A model generated the notes under the pieces. It saw only the letters and a program-made list of their open reading frames with translations, did no database searches and was not told the DNA's origin. DNA of 64,000 nucleotides from an uncultured Clostridium sp. (GTDB lineage Bacteria; Bacillota; Clostridia; Lachnospirales; Lachnospiraceae), in NCBI GenBank assembly GCA_946553025.1, contig CAMNRM010000002.1, positions 62,001-126,000 on the forward strand, in the 5' to 3' direction. Shown here piece by piece: positions 1 to 6,687 of the stretch (positions are counted from its first letter, which is position 1; each line of letters begins with the position of its first letter). Made by a program: the position numbers and the translations under genes.

Positions 1-239
1 GACATCTTATTCAGGATTTCCTTTAACGCAGCGGCCCGAAGCTGAATGGGCGTAAGGTCACGGTTATTCTGGTAAACCTCGGTAATAATCCGCCCCCGCT
101 CCATACACATCCCAACCTTCGACGCTCCAACGACCTGATAAAGATGGTCAATCCTCTGCGTCCGCACGGGTTTTTGGTGCATCTGGTAATGAAAGGGTTC
201 ATTATCTGCTATTTCTTTACTTACCATTTCTTTATCCAT
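1..239 (-). CDS. Glycyl radical enzyme (pyruvate formate-lyase family), N-terminal part only
   Basis: The gene runs off the left edge, so only about 79 N-terminal residues are visible. The start at 239 is supported by an AGGAGA ribosome binding site about 6 bases upstream. The visible protein contains the N-terminal pattern of PFL-like glycyl radical enzymes: RIDHLYQVVGASKVG, then MERGRIITEVYQNN, then a helix ending in KEILNKM. Such enzymes cut C-C, C-O or C-N bonds in the anaerobic cytoplasm using a radical on a C-terminal glycine; neither the radical site nor the active-site Cys is inside the window, so the substrate cannot be named. It follows the sugar-binding lipoprotein gene at 371-1528 on the same strand with a gap of about 130 bases, so co-transcription is likely. 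Confidence 0.75.
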   Translation of the reverse strand, partial: MDKEMVSKEIADNEPFHYQMHQKPVRTQRIDHLYQVVGASKVGMCMERGRIITEVYQNNRDLTPIQLRAAALKEILNKM

Positions 240-370
240 AGTTTTCTCCTCTTTTCTGTTTACATTAATTCAGGTATTCCAAATATACCCAGCAGGCTTT
301 TATTCATGGTGGTGTACTCTGCTGTTGGCGCATAATGGTTACTTTGAAACTCTATCGCCGGATAAGCGGA

Positions 371-1528
371 TTACCAGCCCTGGAATTCCGGTTCGTTGCA
401 GTTTGTCTGGTCGATTTTATAGCAGGTCGGCCTGAGCCAGGTAAATCCGTCGTCGGTTTCGGTAACTTCTATCGGCGTTCCCTTATAGGAAATATTGCTG
501 TAGTCCACGGTTTCCCCTTTGGCAACCAGGTAGGCAACTTCCACGGCTACGGCCTGCTCATCGGGCTTAAACATAACCTCGTAGTTAATTTTTCCCGCAC
601 GAACCGCATCCAGTGCTTCTTTTTCTCCGTCCACGCTGATAATCTGGAACTCGCCCAGCCGCCCGGCGGCCTCCACGGCCTGCAGTCCGCCAAGAGCCAT
701 CTCGTCATTCATATAGTAGATAACGTCAAAGTCCCCGGCATTAGGATAGCGCTGAAGAATGGTTTCGGTAACTTCCATGCCCTTTGTCCGGTCAAAATCA
801 CCGTCCACTTTATAGATAACCTCAATTCCCGGCTCCTCCTCCAGCTTTGCATAGTAGGCACCGCCGCGGTCAATCGTCGAGCCTGCCCCCGCGGTTCCTT
901 CAACCACAACGACCTTGCCCTTGGCATTTCCTGCGCCGCCTAAGGCTTCAATCGTCTGCTCTGCGCCCTGTGTTCCGGATAAAACCATATCCCAGGTCAC
1001 ATAGCACTCCCAGCCTACGTCCTGACCCTGCTTTAAGATACGGCGGTCAACAATAATCAGGGGAATCCCTGCGTCATTGACCTTTTTAATGGACGGGAGC
1101 ATGGGATCGGAAACTGCCGCAGTTAAGATAATCGCGTCCACACCCTGGGCAAGAAAGGTATCAATCTGGGAGGCCTGGGTCGTGGCATCGTTCTTTCCGT
1201 CGGCAAAAACCAGTTCACAGTTTTCCAGCCCGTCGGCAACCTCCTGCGCCCCCTGCATTAAAAGCTGGTAAACCGGGTGATCAAAATACGCCATCGCCCA
1301 TCCAATCGTGATTTTTTCACCGGAATTTTCCGCCGCCTTTGCCGACTCGGTTACTGCCTCCTTGGCAGCGCTCTCTTCACTTCCTGCCGCCTGATTTTGT
1401 CCGTCAGCCGGTGCCGGTGCCTGCTCCTGCGACGAACCGCAGCCGACAAAGGTAAAAGCAAGCGATGCTGCCAGAAACAGACAGCCGAGCATTTTTTTCA
1501 TCTTCTTTGTGTTCTTCATTTTTTTCAT
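371..1528 (-). CDS. Sugar-type ABC transporter substrate-binding lipoprotein (ribose/LacI-like fold)
   Basis: Secreted lipoprotein of about 385 residues. The signal peptide is Lys-rich, then hydrophobic, and ends in a lipobox FVGC before a Gln/Ala/Pro/Glu-rich linker. The mature part is a type-1 periplasmic binding protein: ITIGWAMAYFDHPVYQ at its start, then a repeating GVDAIILTAAVSDP motif and a late IISVDGEKEALDAV segment, as in ribose and galactose binding proteins. The ATG at 1528 is preferred over the one at 1540, because the upstream ATG overlaps the GGAGG ribosome binding site of the downstream one. No permease or ATPase genes are next to it; the next gene is a glycyl radical enzyme. 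It could therefore serve an unlinked transporter or act as a sensor. The ligand is unknown. Confidence 0.85.
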   Translation of the reverse strand: MKKMKNTKKMKKMLGCLFLAASLAFTFVGCGSSQEQAPAPADGQNQAAGSEESAAKEAVTESAKAAENSGEKITIGWAMAYFDHPVYQLLMQGAQEVADGLENCELVFADGKNDATTQASQIDTFLAQGVDAIILTAAVSDPMLPSIKKVNDAGIPLIIVDRRILKQGQDVGWECYVTWDMVLSGTQGAEQTIEALGGAGNAKGKVVVVEGTAGAGSTIDRGGAYYAKLEEEPGIEVIYKVDGDFDRTKGMEVTETILQRYPNAGDFDVIYYMNDEMALGGLQAVEAAGRLGEFQIISVDGEKEALDAVRAGKINYEVMFKPDEQAVAVEVAYLVAKGETVDYSNISYKGTPIEVTETDDGFTWLRPTCYKIDQTNCNEPEFQGW

Positions 1529-1590
1529 GTCGTCCTCCATATTTTTTTTAAAATGCCCCGTTTATCCGGGAGTTATCCGTTTCCATTTCA

Positions 1591-1608
1591 ATAATTATGC
1601 ATAATTAT
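1591..1608. promoter_or_regulatory. 18-bp perfect palindrome in the leader of the binding-protein gene
   Basis: ATAATTATGCATAATTAT is a perfect inverted repeat lying between the proposed promoter and the start at 1528. It has the size and symmetry of a repressor operator (LacI or GntR type); the cognate regulator is not evident in the window. Confidence 0.4.
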
Positions 1609-1648
1609 CTTGTTTCTTTTTATCTTATGTTATTCATTTTATACAATG

Positions 1649-1677
1649 ATTTTAGCAATGGGACAGGAAAAAGTAAA
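1649..1677 (-). promoter_or_regulatory. Candidate sigma-A promoter for the binding-protein gene
   Basis: Read on the minus strand there is TTTACT (1672-1677), a 17-base spacer, and TAAAAT (1649-1654). The match is moderate, but the position fits the divergent intergenic region. Confidence 0.4.
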
Positions 1678-1686
1678 TTTACTTTT
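1669..1686. promoter_or_regulatory. 18-bp perfect palindrome over the -35 region
   Basis: AAAAGTAAATTTACTTTT is perfectly self-complementary and covers the proposed -35 box of the minus-strand promoter. Together with the palindrome at 1591-1608 it brackets the promoter, which suggests an operator pair. AT-richness raises the chance of a coincidental dyad. Confidence 0.35.
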
Positions 1687-1720
1687 ATGGTCGGTTTTTT
1701 ATAGTTTTTTGACCTGAAAA

Positions 1721-1749
1721 TTGATTTTCATGGGATATTGTGCTATGAT
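1721..1749 (+). promoter_or_regulatory. Sigma-A promoter for the ferredoxin-type gene
   Basis: TTGATT (1721-1726), a 17-base spacer and TATGAT (1744-1749), with a TG extension just before the -10. It is oriented towards the gene starting at 1842 and leaves a leader of about 85 bases that contains a small GTTACTGT-type repeat. Confidence 0.65.
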
Positions 1750-1785
1750 GGTGGGAATATGATCGGAAGAAACAGCGATGATTTT

Positions 1786-1810
1786 GTTCCTGTGAACATG
1801 TAAACAGCAC
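1786..1810. repeat. Degenerate copy of the GTTACTGTT dispersed palindrome
   Basis: The segment contains TGTGAACATGTAAACAG, which is the reverse complement of the centre of the copy at 3350-3376 with small changes. It lies in the untranslated leader of the gene at 1842-3281, where it could form a short hairpin. Confidence 0.45.
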
Positions 1811-1841
1811 TATATTTTTGACAGAAAAGGAGCGTAAGATT

Positions 1842-3281
1842 ATGGGACATTTGACAACAAGAGATGCTTACAAGAACTTAGAAGAGCGGATCAACTGGTT
1901 TACACAGGGCGCTCCGCCATCGGAAACCTTATATAAGATACTGCAGGTATTATACACCGAAAAAGAGGCAAAATGGGTCGCCCTTCTCCCCGTCCGCCCC
2001 TTCACCTTAAAAAAAGCCGCAAAAATCTGGGGCACCACCGAAGCGAAGGCGGAAAAATTTTTGGATCACCTCTGCGATAAAGCGCTTTTGGTCGATTCCA
2101 ACTATCATGGAGAACGCCAGTTTGTGATGCCGCCGCCCATGGCAGGTTTTATTGAATTTGCCTTAATGCGCACCCGCGGAGATATTGACCAGAAGTATTT
2201 AAGCGAACTTTACTGGCAGTACATGAACGTGGAGGAGGATTTTGTCAAGGATTTATTCTTTGCCACAGAAACCAGACTTGGACGGGTGTTTGTGCAGGAA
2301 CCGGTCTTGACCAACGATAAGATGAACCATATCTTAGACTATGAGCGTGCAACCCACATCGTCGAGGAAGCAAAGTATATCGGCCTTGGCACCTGCTACT
2401 GCCGCCATAAAGCCTGGCACGCGGGCCATCCCTGCGAGATTGACGCCCCCTGGGATGTGTGTCTGACCTTTGACAATGTCGCCCGTTCCCTAGCCGAACA
2501 CGGTGATTATGCCCGGCTGATTTCCAAGGAGGAGGCCATGGACGCCTTAGAGCGATCCTATGCCAGCAACCTTGTTCAAATCGGGGAAAATGTCCGCGAA
2601 CACCCGGCGTTTATCTGCAACTGCTGCGGGTGCTGCTGTGAGGCATTGCAGGCAGCGCGGAGGTTCAGCCCGATGCAGCCCGTGGCAACGACAAACTATA
2701 TTCCCGAAGTGAGCCTGGAAAAATGCATCGGCTGCGGCAAATGCGCCAAGGTCTGCCCGATTTTGGCGATTTCGATGGAAGAAGCCGGGGAGGATACAGG
2801 AAGCGGCGCAAAGAGTACAGAAACGCAGGGTACAGGATACAGCGTAAAGAATACAGAAACGCAGGATACAGGATACAGCGCAAAGAATACAGAAACGCAG
2901 GATGCAGGAAGCGGCGCAGAAAAGAAAGAAAAAAGCAGAAAAAAACACGCAAAAATCGATACGGAAATCTGCCTGGGCTGCGGCGTGTGCGCAAGAAACT
3001 GCCCGACCAAGGCGATTGAACTTAACCACCGCCCCATCCAAGTTATCACCCCTGTCAACAGCACCCACCGCTTTGTCTTACAGGCGATAGAAAAGGGAAC
3101 CTTGCAGAATTTAATTTTTGACAACCAGGCTTTTGCCAATCACCGTGCGATGGCTGCGGTATTCGGGACGATATTACAGCTTCCGCCCCTGAAACAGGCA
3201 CTTGCCAGCAAGCAGTTTAAATCGGTGTACCTGGATAAATTGCTTTCGATGCAGAGGAAAAAGAAAGAAAAGGAAAATTAA
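1842..3281 (+). CDS. 4Fe-4S ferredoxin-type protein with N-terminal helix-turn-helix-like region
   Basis: Cytoplasmic protein of about 479 residues. The ATG at 1842 is chosen because AAAGGAG lies 9 bases upstream; a TTG further upstream precedes that site. The first 250 residues are helical and contain a conserved CYCRHKAWH segment and then a dense cysteine cluster, CNCCGCCCEA. Two classical ferredoxin cluster motifs follow: CIGCGKCAKVCP and CLGCGVCARNCP. Between the two motifs is a low-complexity linker of about 50 residues built from a 12-residue repeat (see 2806-2913). Proteins of this kind occur in anaerobic Clostridia and are thought to bind several Fe-S clusters and transfer electrons; the partner is not known. 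It has its own promoter and stands alone between a divergent gene and hicA. Confidence 0.8.
   Translation: MGHLTTRDAYKNLEERINWFTQGAPPSETLYKILQVLYTEKEAKWVALLPVRPFTLKKAAKIWGTTEAKAEKFLDHLCDKALLVDSNYHGERQFVMPPPMAGFIEFALMRTRGDIDQKYLSELYWQYMNVEEDFVKDLFFATETRLGRVFVQEPVLTNDKMNHILDYERATHIVEEAKYIGLGTCYCRHKAWHAGHPCEIDAPWDVCLTFDNVARSLAEHGDYARLISKEEAMDALERSYASNLVQIGENVREHPAFICNCCGCCCEALQAARRFSPMQPVATTNYIPEVSLEKCIGCGKCAKVCPILAISMEEAGEDTGSGAKSTETQGTGYSVKNTETQDTGYSAKNTETQDAGSGAEKKEKSRKKHAKIDTEICLGCGVCARNCPTKAIELNHRPIQVITPVNSTHRFVLQAIEKGTLQNLIFDNQAFANHRAMAAVFGTILQLPPLKQALASKQFKSVYLDKLLSMQRKKKEKEN
2806..2913 (+). repeat. 36-bp tandem repeat, about three units, inside the ferredoxin linker
   Basis: A 36-base unit repeats in register (the shared TACAGAAACGCAGG core starts at 2816, 2852 and 2888). 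It encodes 12-residue units with the core NTETQDTGYS. The unit length is a multiple of three, so changes in copy number keep the reading frame and change only the distance between the two 4Fe-4S motifs. Confidence 0.9.
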
Positions 3282-3349
3282 GAAAAGGAAAACAAAAAAG
3301 CTGAAGTTCCTGCTGCCAGTCTGTTCTCTATTCTATGCTTTGTAAAATA

Positions 3350-3376
3350 GTTACTGTTCACATGTTCACAGTAATG
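3350..3376. repeat. Short copy of the GTTACTGTT dispersed palindrome
   Basis: GTTACTGTTCACATGTTCAC followed by AGTAATG forms an imperfect palindrome with TTACTGT/ACAGTAA arms. It lies downstream of the ferredoxin-type gene and upstream of the hicAB promoter. The same end sequence recurs near 18.87, 29.18 and 52.85 kb. Confidence 0.7.
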
Positions 3377-3381
3377 TAAAA

Positions 3382-3400
3382 TGCGCATATTTTATACGCA
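3382..3400. promoter_or_regulatory. Inverted repeat just upstream of the hicAB promoter
   Basis: TGCGCATA and TATACGCA form an 8-base dyad with one mismatch and a 3-base centre, ending 7 bases before the -35 box. HicB antitoxins commonly autoregulate through palindromes near their promoter, so this is a candidate HicB operator; this is inference. Confidence 0.4.
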
Positions 3401-3407
3401 AAAGCCA

Positions 3408-3436
3408 TTGACATGCACACAAAAAAGGCGTATTAT
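3408..3436 (+). promoter_or_regulatory. Strong sigma-A promoter for hicAB
   Basis: TTGACA (3408-3413), a 17-base spacer and TATTAT (3431-3436). The -35 is a perfect match to consensus. Transcription would start near 3443, leaving a short leader to the hicA start at 3459. Confidence 0.75.
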
Positions 3437-3458
3437 GCTAACATAAGGAGGACACAAT

Positions 3459-3641
3459 ATGACCGTTCGGGAAATACTAAAGGCGCTTCACAAAGATGGA
3501 TGGTACACCACTAATCAGGAAGGCTCCCACATAAGCCTAAAGCACCCAACAAAGCCCGGAAAAATCACAGTACCTAATCACAATGGGGACTTGAAACCGG
3601 GAACACTAAACAGCATTTACAAGCAGGCAGGACTAAAATAG
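3459..3641 (+). CDS. hicA: HicA toxin, mRNA interferase
   Basis: Complete 60-residue HicA (YcfA-like) protein. HicA toxins have a double-stranded-RNA-binding-like fold and cleave mRNA with a conserved histidine. Here the family signature is visible as a start helix REILKALHKDGW, then QEGSHISLKHP with the catalytic-type His after Gly-Ser, then KITVPNH and a C-terminal KPGTLNSIYKQAG helix. AAGGAGG lies upstream at normal spacing. It is the first gene of a two-gene operon; the antitoxin gene starts 39 bases downstream. All key residues are present, so it is probably functional and held in check by HicB. Confidence 0.92.
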   Translation: MTVREILKALHKDGWYTTNQEGSHISLKHPTKPGKITVPNHNGDLKPGTLNSIYKQAGLK

Positions 3642-3680
3642 CCCTATTACCTGCGGTTATCATAGAAAGGAGCGTAATTA

Positions 3681-4094
3681 ATGCAGACTTTAACTTATCT
3701 TGCAGTCTTTGAACCATCAACAGACGGCTCGTATAGTATCTACTTTCCTGATTTACCCGGGTGTATCAGTGTTGGAAATAATCTGGAAGAAGCTGCACGC
3801 ATGGCAGCAGAAGCCGCAAGCCTCCATGTTTACAGTATGGAATGTGACAATGAGGAAATCCCCACTCCATCTGTGAACCTCTCCAAAGAAGATACAGAAG
3901 GAAATGTTGTAATGCCCGTTACAATCCACCCTGATTTATTCCGCATGAAAAAGGATAACGAGCGCATCAAGACAAATATCACTCTCCCTGCATGGCTGAA
4001 AAGGATTGCAGAAGAACAAAAGGTAAACTATTCCCGGCTTTTGGAAACTGCCCTGATTGATTATCTGCAAATCCCCATGTCTGGCAGACAATAA
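3681..4094 (+). CDS. hicB: HicB antitoxin with ribbon-helix-helix C-terminus
   Basis: Complete 137-residue antitoxin that should neutralise HicA and repress the operon. Residues 1-60 show the partly degraded RNase-H-like HicB fold, with the typical segment SIYFPDLPGCISVGNNLEEA. Residues 95-135 contain a ribbon-helix-helix-like DNA-binding part starting RIKTNITLPAWLKRIAEEQ. The start is supported by AAGGAG about 9 bases upstream. A bidirectional terminator at 4184-4238 closes the operon. Confidence 0.92.
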   Translation: MQTLTYLAVFEPSTDGSYSIYFPDLPGCISVGNNLEEAARMAAEAASLHVYSMECDNEEIPTPSVNLSKEDTEGNVVMPVTIHPDLFRMKKDNERIKTNITLPAWLKRIAEEQKVNYSRLLETALIDYLQIPMSGRQ

Positions 4095-4183
4095 GCCCTT
4101 GCCTGCTGCCCTGCGCCATATATCAAATACTAGGGAACAGGCACACACTTCCAAACCTGAGAAGAACATCCATTACCAGAAAC

Positions 4184-4238
4184 AAATCCCCCGGAATTTC
4201 TATATCAAGGTCTATTCAAAAGAAATCTCGGGGGATTT
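4184..4238. terminator. Bidirectional rho-independent terminator between hicB and dhuI-like gene
   Basis: Arms AAATCCCCCGGAATTTC (4184-4200) and its near reverse complement (4222-4238) pair over 15 of 17 positions around a loop of about 21 bases. A T-rich tract follows on the plus strand. It lies between convergent operons and can serve both. Confidence 0.75.
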
Positions 4239-4249
4239 TCCATATTTTC

Positions 4250-4885
4250 TTATAGCAATGTCTTAATATATTCTGCAATCGCCGAATCCCTGCAGTTTGC
4301 AAAAAACAGTTCCTTAGACCGCGAACCTGCAACCGCACCTTTTACCAGTTCCGGGTCCAGTGCGTTAAGGCATTCGATAAGGGGACGAAATGTTTTGCTG
4401 CGGACTTCATCCAGAATCTTTTTATTCCTCTGTTCCGGCTCTGCACGTTCCACCGGATAGCCTTTTCCGTGGCCAAAACCGAATAATTTTTCAAAACAGT
4501 ATTCCAGGTTCAGTTCCCCGCCCCAGCCAAAGCCCTTGGCAAAGGGAAGTGCCACCGCATTTCCGTCATTGACATGGGCAAATGTGTAGGCATCGACCGG
4601 ATCTTCCACATGGCCGCAGAGAACGCCGGGAAAGCTGTTCATTGCCAGCATTGCCCCTTCTCCTGTGCCGCACCCGGTAATTATATAATCCGCCGCGCCG
4701 CTGTTTAACAGGATTGCCCCAAGGATTCCTGCCTGAACATAGGTTAGCTGCGCTTCATCATCCGCGCGGTACATTCCGTAGTTATCGACCGTATGTCCCA
4801 TGGGAACTACGACTTTTTCCAGGACAGAGCAAATCAGTTCATTTTTTGCCGCCTGACTGTTTTCATTAATTAATGCAATTTTCAT
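4250..4885 (-). CDS. dhuI: RpiB/LacA/LacB-family isomerase, DhuI-type (unsaturated uronate isomerase)
   Basis: Cytoplasmic sugar-phosphate-isomerase-like protein of 211 residues. The ATG at 4885 follows GGAAAGGAAC at good spacing and gives the family start MKIALINENSQ. Family features are a GCGTGEGAMLAMNSFPGVLCG active-site region (residues about 74-94) and a downstream HVNDGNAVALP strand. In Streptococcus a LacA/B-like enzyme of the glycosaminoglycan operon converts 4-deoxy-L-threo-5-hexosulose uronate (released by the GH88 enzyme) to the 2,5-diketo acid. The same neighbours here, GH88, DhuD and a mannose-family PTS, support that role. It is the last gene of the operon. An unrelated pentose isomerase role is the alternative. 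Confidence 0.75.
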   Translation of the reverse strand: MKIALINENSQAAKNELICSVLEKVVVPMGHTVDNYGMYRADDEAQLTYVQAGILGAILLNSGAADYIITGCGTGEGAMLAMNSFPGVLCGHVEDPVDAYTFAHVNDGNAVALPFAKGFGWGGELNLEYCFEKLFGFGHGKGYPVERAEPEQRNKKILDEVRSKTFRPLIECLNALDPELVKGAVAGSRSKELFFANCRDSAIAEYIKTLL

Positions 4886-4974
4886 CGCTGTTTTGTTCCT
4901 TTCCTCTTTTCCTTTATTCATCTTTTTTTCATAAACCTTTTCTTTCATAAGCCTTTTCTTTTTTCCACCGCCCC

Positions 4975-5766
4975 TTAAGGCTGTTTCCCAATATAAGCCA
5001 GGATTCCGCCATCGACATACAAAATATGCCCATTGACAAAATCGGAAGCCGGAGAAGCCAAAAATACTGCCGGGCCTGCCAGATCTTCTGCCTCGCCCCA
5101 GCGGGAAGCAGGGGTTTTCGCGAGAATAAACTGGTCAAAGGGATGCCGGCTGCCGTCGGGCTGTATTTCCCGAAGCGGGGCTGTCTGAGGTGTGGCAATG
5201 TAGCCGGGGCCGATACCATTGCACTGAATATTATACTGCCCGTATTCGCTGGCAATATTTTTCGTCAGCATTTTCAGTCCGCCCTTGGCTGCCGCGTAAG
5301 CCGATACGGTTTCCCGTCCAAGCTCGCTCATCATGGAGCAGATGTTAATGATTTTCCCGCCGCCCTGACGAATCATATCCGGAATCACGGCCTTGGCCAC
5401 AATAAACGGCCCGTTTAAGTCAATATCGATGACCTGGCGGAACTGCTCTGCCGTCATCTCACACATGGGTATACGCTTGATAATCCCGGCATTGTTCACT
5501 AAAATATTGATATGACCGATGCTTTGGGTTACGTCTTCCACCAGTGCATTCACCTGTTCTTCGTTTGTTACGTCACATACAAAACCGTGGGCTTTAATTC
5601 CTGCCTCCTCGTAAGCAGCCAGGCCCTTATCCACCAGTTCCTGCTTAATATCATTAAAAACAATCGTTGCTCCTGCCCCGGCAAAAGCTTTTGCCAGAGC
5701 AAATCCAATCCCATAGGACGCACCGGTGACCAGTGCTGTTTTTCCTTTTAAACTAAAATCTACCAT
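4975..5766 (-). CDS. dhuD: Short-chain dehydrogenase, DhuD/KduD-type 2-keto-3-deoxygluconate dehydrogenase
   Basis: SDR-family oxidoreductase of 263 residues. The ATG at 5766 is chosen because GAGGGGAG lies upstream and translation then begins MVDFSLKGKTALVTGAS. The Rossmann dinucleotide motif TGASYGIG, the NNAG motif and the catalytic Tyr-Ala-Ala-Ala-Lys are all present. In glycosaminoglycan catabolism this step reduces the diketo acid made by DhuI to 2-keto-3-deoxygluconate with NAD(P)H. Genes for KDG kinase and aldolase are not in the window. It lies 22 bases after the discoidin-like gene and about 90 bases before the isomerase gene. Confidence 0.85.
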   Translation of the reverse strand: MVDFSLKGKTALVTGASYGIGFALAKAFAGAGATIVFNDIKQELVDKGLAAYEEAGIKAHGFVCDVTNEEQVNALVEDVTQSIGHINILVNNAGIIKRIPMCEMTAEQFRQVIDIDLNGPFIVAKAVIPDMIRQGGGKIINICSMMSELGRETVSAYAAAKGGLKMLTKNIASEYGQYNIQCNGIGPGYIATPQTAPLREIQPDGSRHPFDQFILAKTPASRWGEAEDLAGPAVFLASPASDFVNGHILYVDGGILAYIGKQP

Positions 5767-5788
5767 AAAATCTCCCCTCTGTATCTTT

Positions 5789-6589
5789 TCATTCCATAAC
5801 TCCTTCCGTTCCGTAAACCTCAATCTGTGTCAGTGCCGGAAACGGCGAAGGGTCATCGCTTTTGATAAGATCTTTTATTTTTATCCAGACAATATTTTCC
5901 TTCTTGATTAAAAATTCCTGCCCTTTATCGGTCTTTTCCATCGCCACGGTCTGCCTTGTTCCATCCGAAAACTCCAGTGCAGCCTGAACCCACCAGTTGT
6001 CATGAGGAAAATCTGCCCTCGTCCGCAGCACAATCCGGTCAAAGCACACAGGCCGTCCAAAATCAAGAGAAAATTCTGCGTCATCCCTTTTTTGAATCCC
6101 CCACGAGGCATAAGGCCAGGAGCCATGCGAATGGTTTGCCAGCACTCCGTCGATAGCGTTGCGGGCGGCAAATTCAAAAGCCCCTCCTGCGCCCAGATTG
6201 GACGAAGCGTGGGGATAACATCCCTGGCTGTCACACGTATCCATGGGGTTTTTGGCAAGATTTCTGTAGCTTTTTATCTCATAATCCTCTGCCGGGCGGC
6301 AGGTAAGGTAATGGCGTTCCCCGGTAAAAGCTTTCGGATTCCAGGCTTTTTTCTTCTCTTCAAAAGGAATGGTAAAAATCAGTTCCCTCTCTGTAAGGTA
6401 AACCAGGGATTCTTCAATCACATCATCGATCCGCAGCCAGTAGTGACGGTCGGTCTGCGGCACAGTCAGACGGATAGAATCTCCTTCCTCGTAAAATGCT
6501 TTAAAGGCAAGAATCACCTGTTTTTCATCTTCTGCCTGTGCTTTCATCCTTCCCTGGCCGTCCAGAACTTCCAGACGAATAAGTGCCAT
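5789..6589 (-). CDS. Signal-less protein with discoidin (F5/8 type C)-like domain, in glycosaminoglycan operon
   Basis: A protein of 266 residues not recognised as a named family member. GGAGGAACG supports the start. There is no signal peptide, lipobox or membrane segment, so it should stay in the cytoplasm. The first 85 residues look like beta-rich strands. Residues about 110-265 resemble a discoidin or galactose-binding-like jelly roll: NAIDGVLANHSHGSWPYASW, then SLDFGRPVCFDRIVLRTRAD, NWWVQAALEFSDGTRQTV and a final TQIEVYGTEG. This fold usually binds sugars outside the cell. Its place between the PTS EIID gene and dhuD suggests it binds or processes an imported uronyl disaccharide; that is inference. 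Confidence 0.65.
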   Translation of the reverse strand: MALIRLEVLDGQGRMKAQAEDEKQVILAFKAFYEEGDSIRLTVPQTDRHYWLRIDDVIEESLVYLTERELIFTIPFEEKKKAWNPKAFTGERHYLTCRPAEDYEIKSYRNLAKNPMDTCDSQGCYPHASSNLGAGGAFEFAARNAIDGVLANHSHGSWPYASWGIQKRDDAEFSLDFGRPVCFDRIVLRTRADFPHDNWWVQAALEFSDGTRQTVAMEKTDKGQEFLIKKENIVWIKIKDLIKSDDPSPFPALTQIEVYGTEGVME

Positions 6590-6687
6590 CTTCGTTCCTC
6601 CTCGTTTTGCTGTCTATTTAATACGATTCACATCGTTCACTGTAAAAAGGATGCTGGCAATCAACATCCCTCCTACAGTATTACCGA

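Noticed and set aside
2723..3019. Repeat-rich reading frames overlapping the ferredoxin gene on both strands
   Set aside because: They are by-products of the 36-bp tandem repeat in other frames; the ferredoxin frame carries the recognisable motifs.
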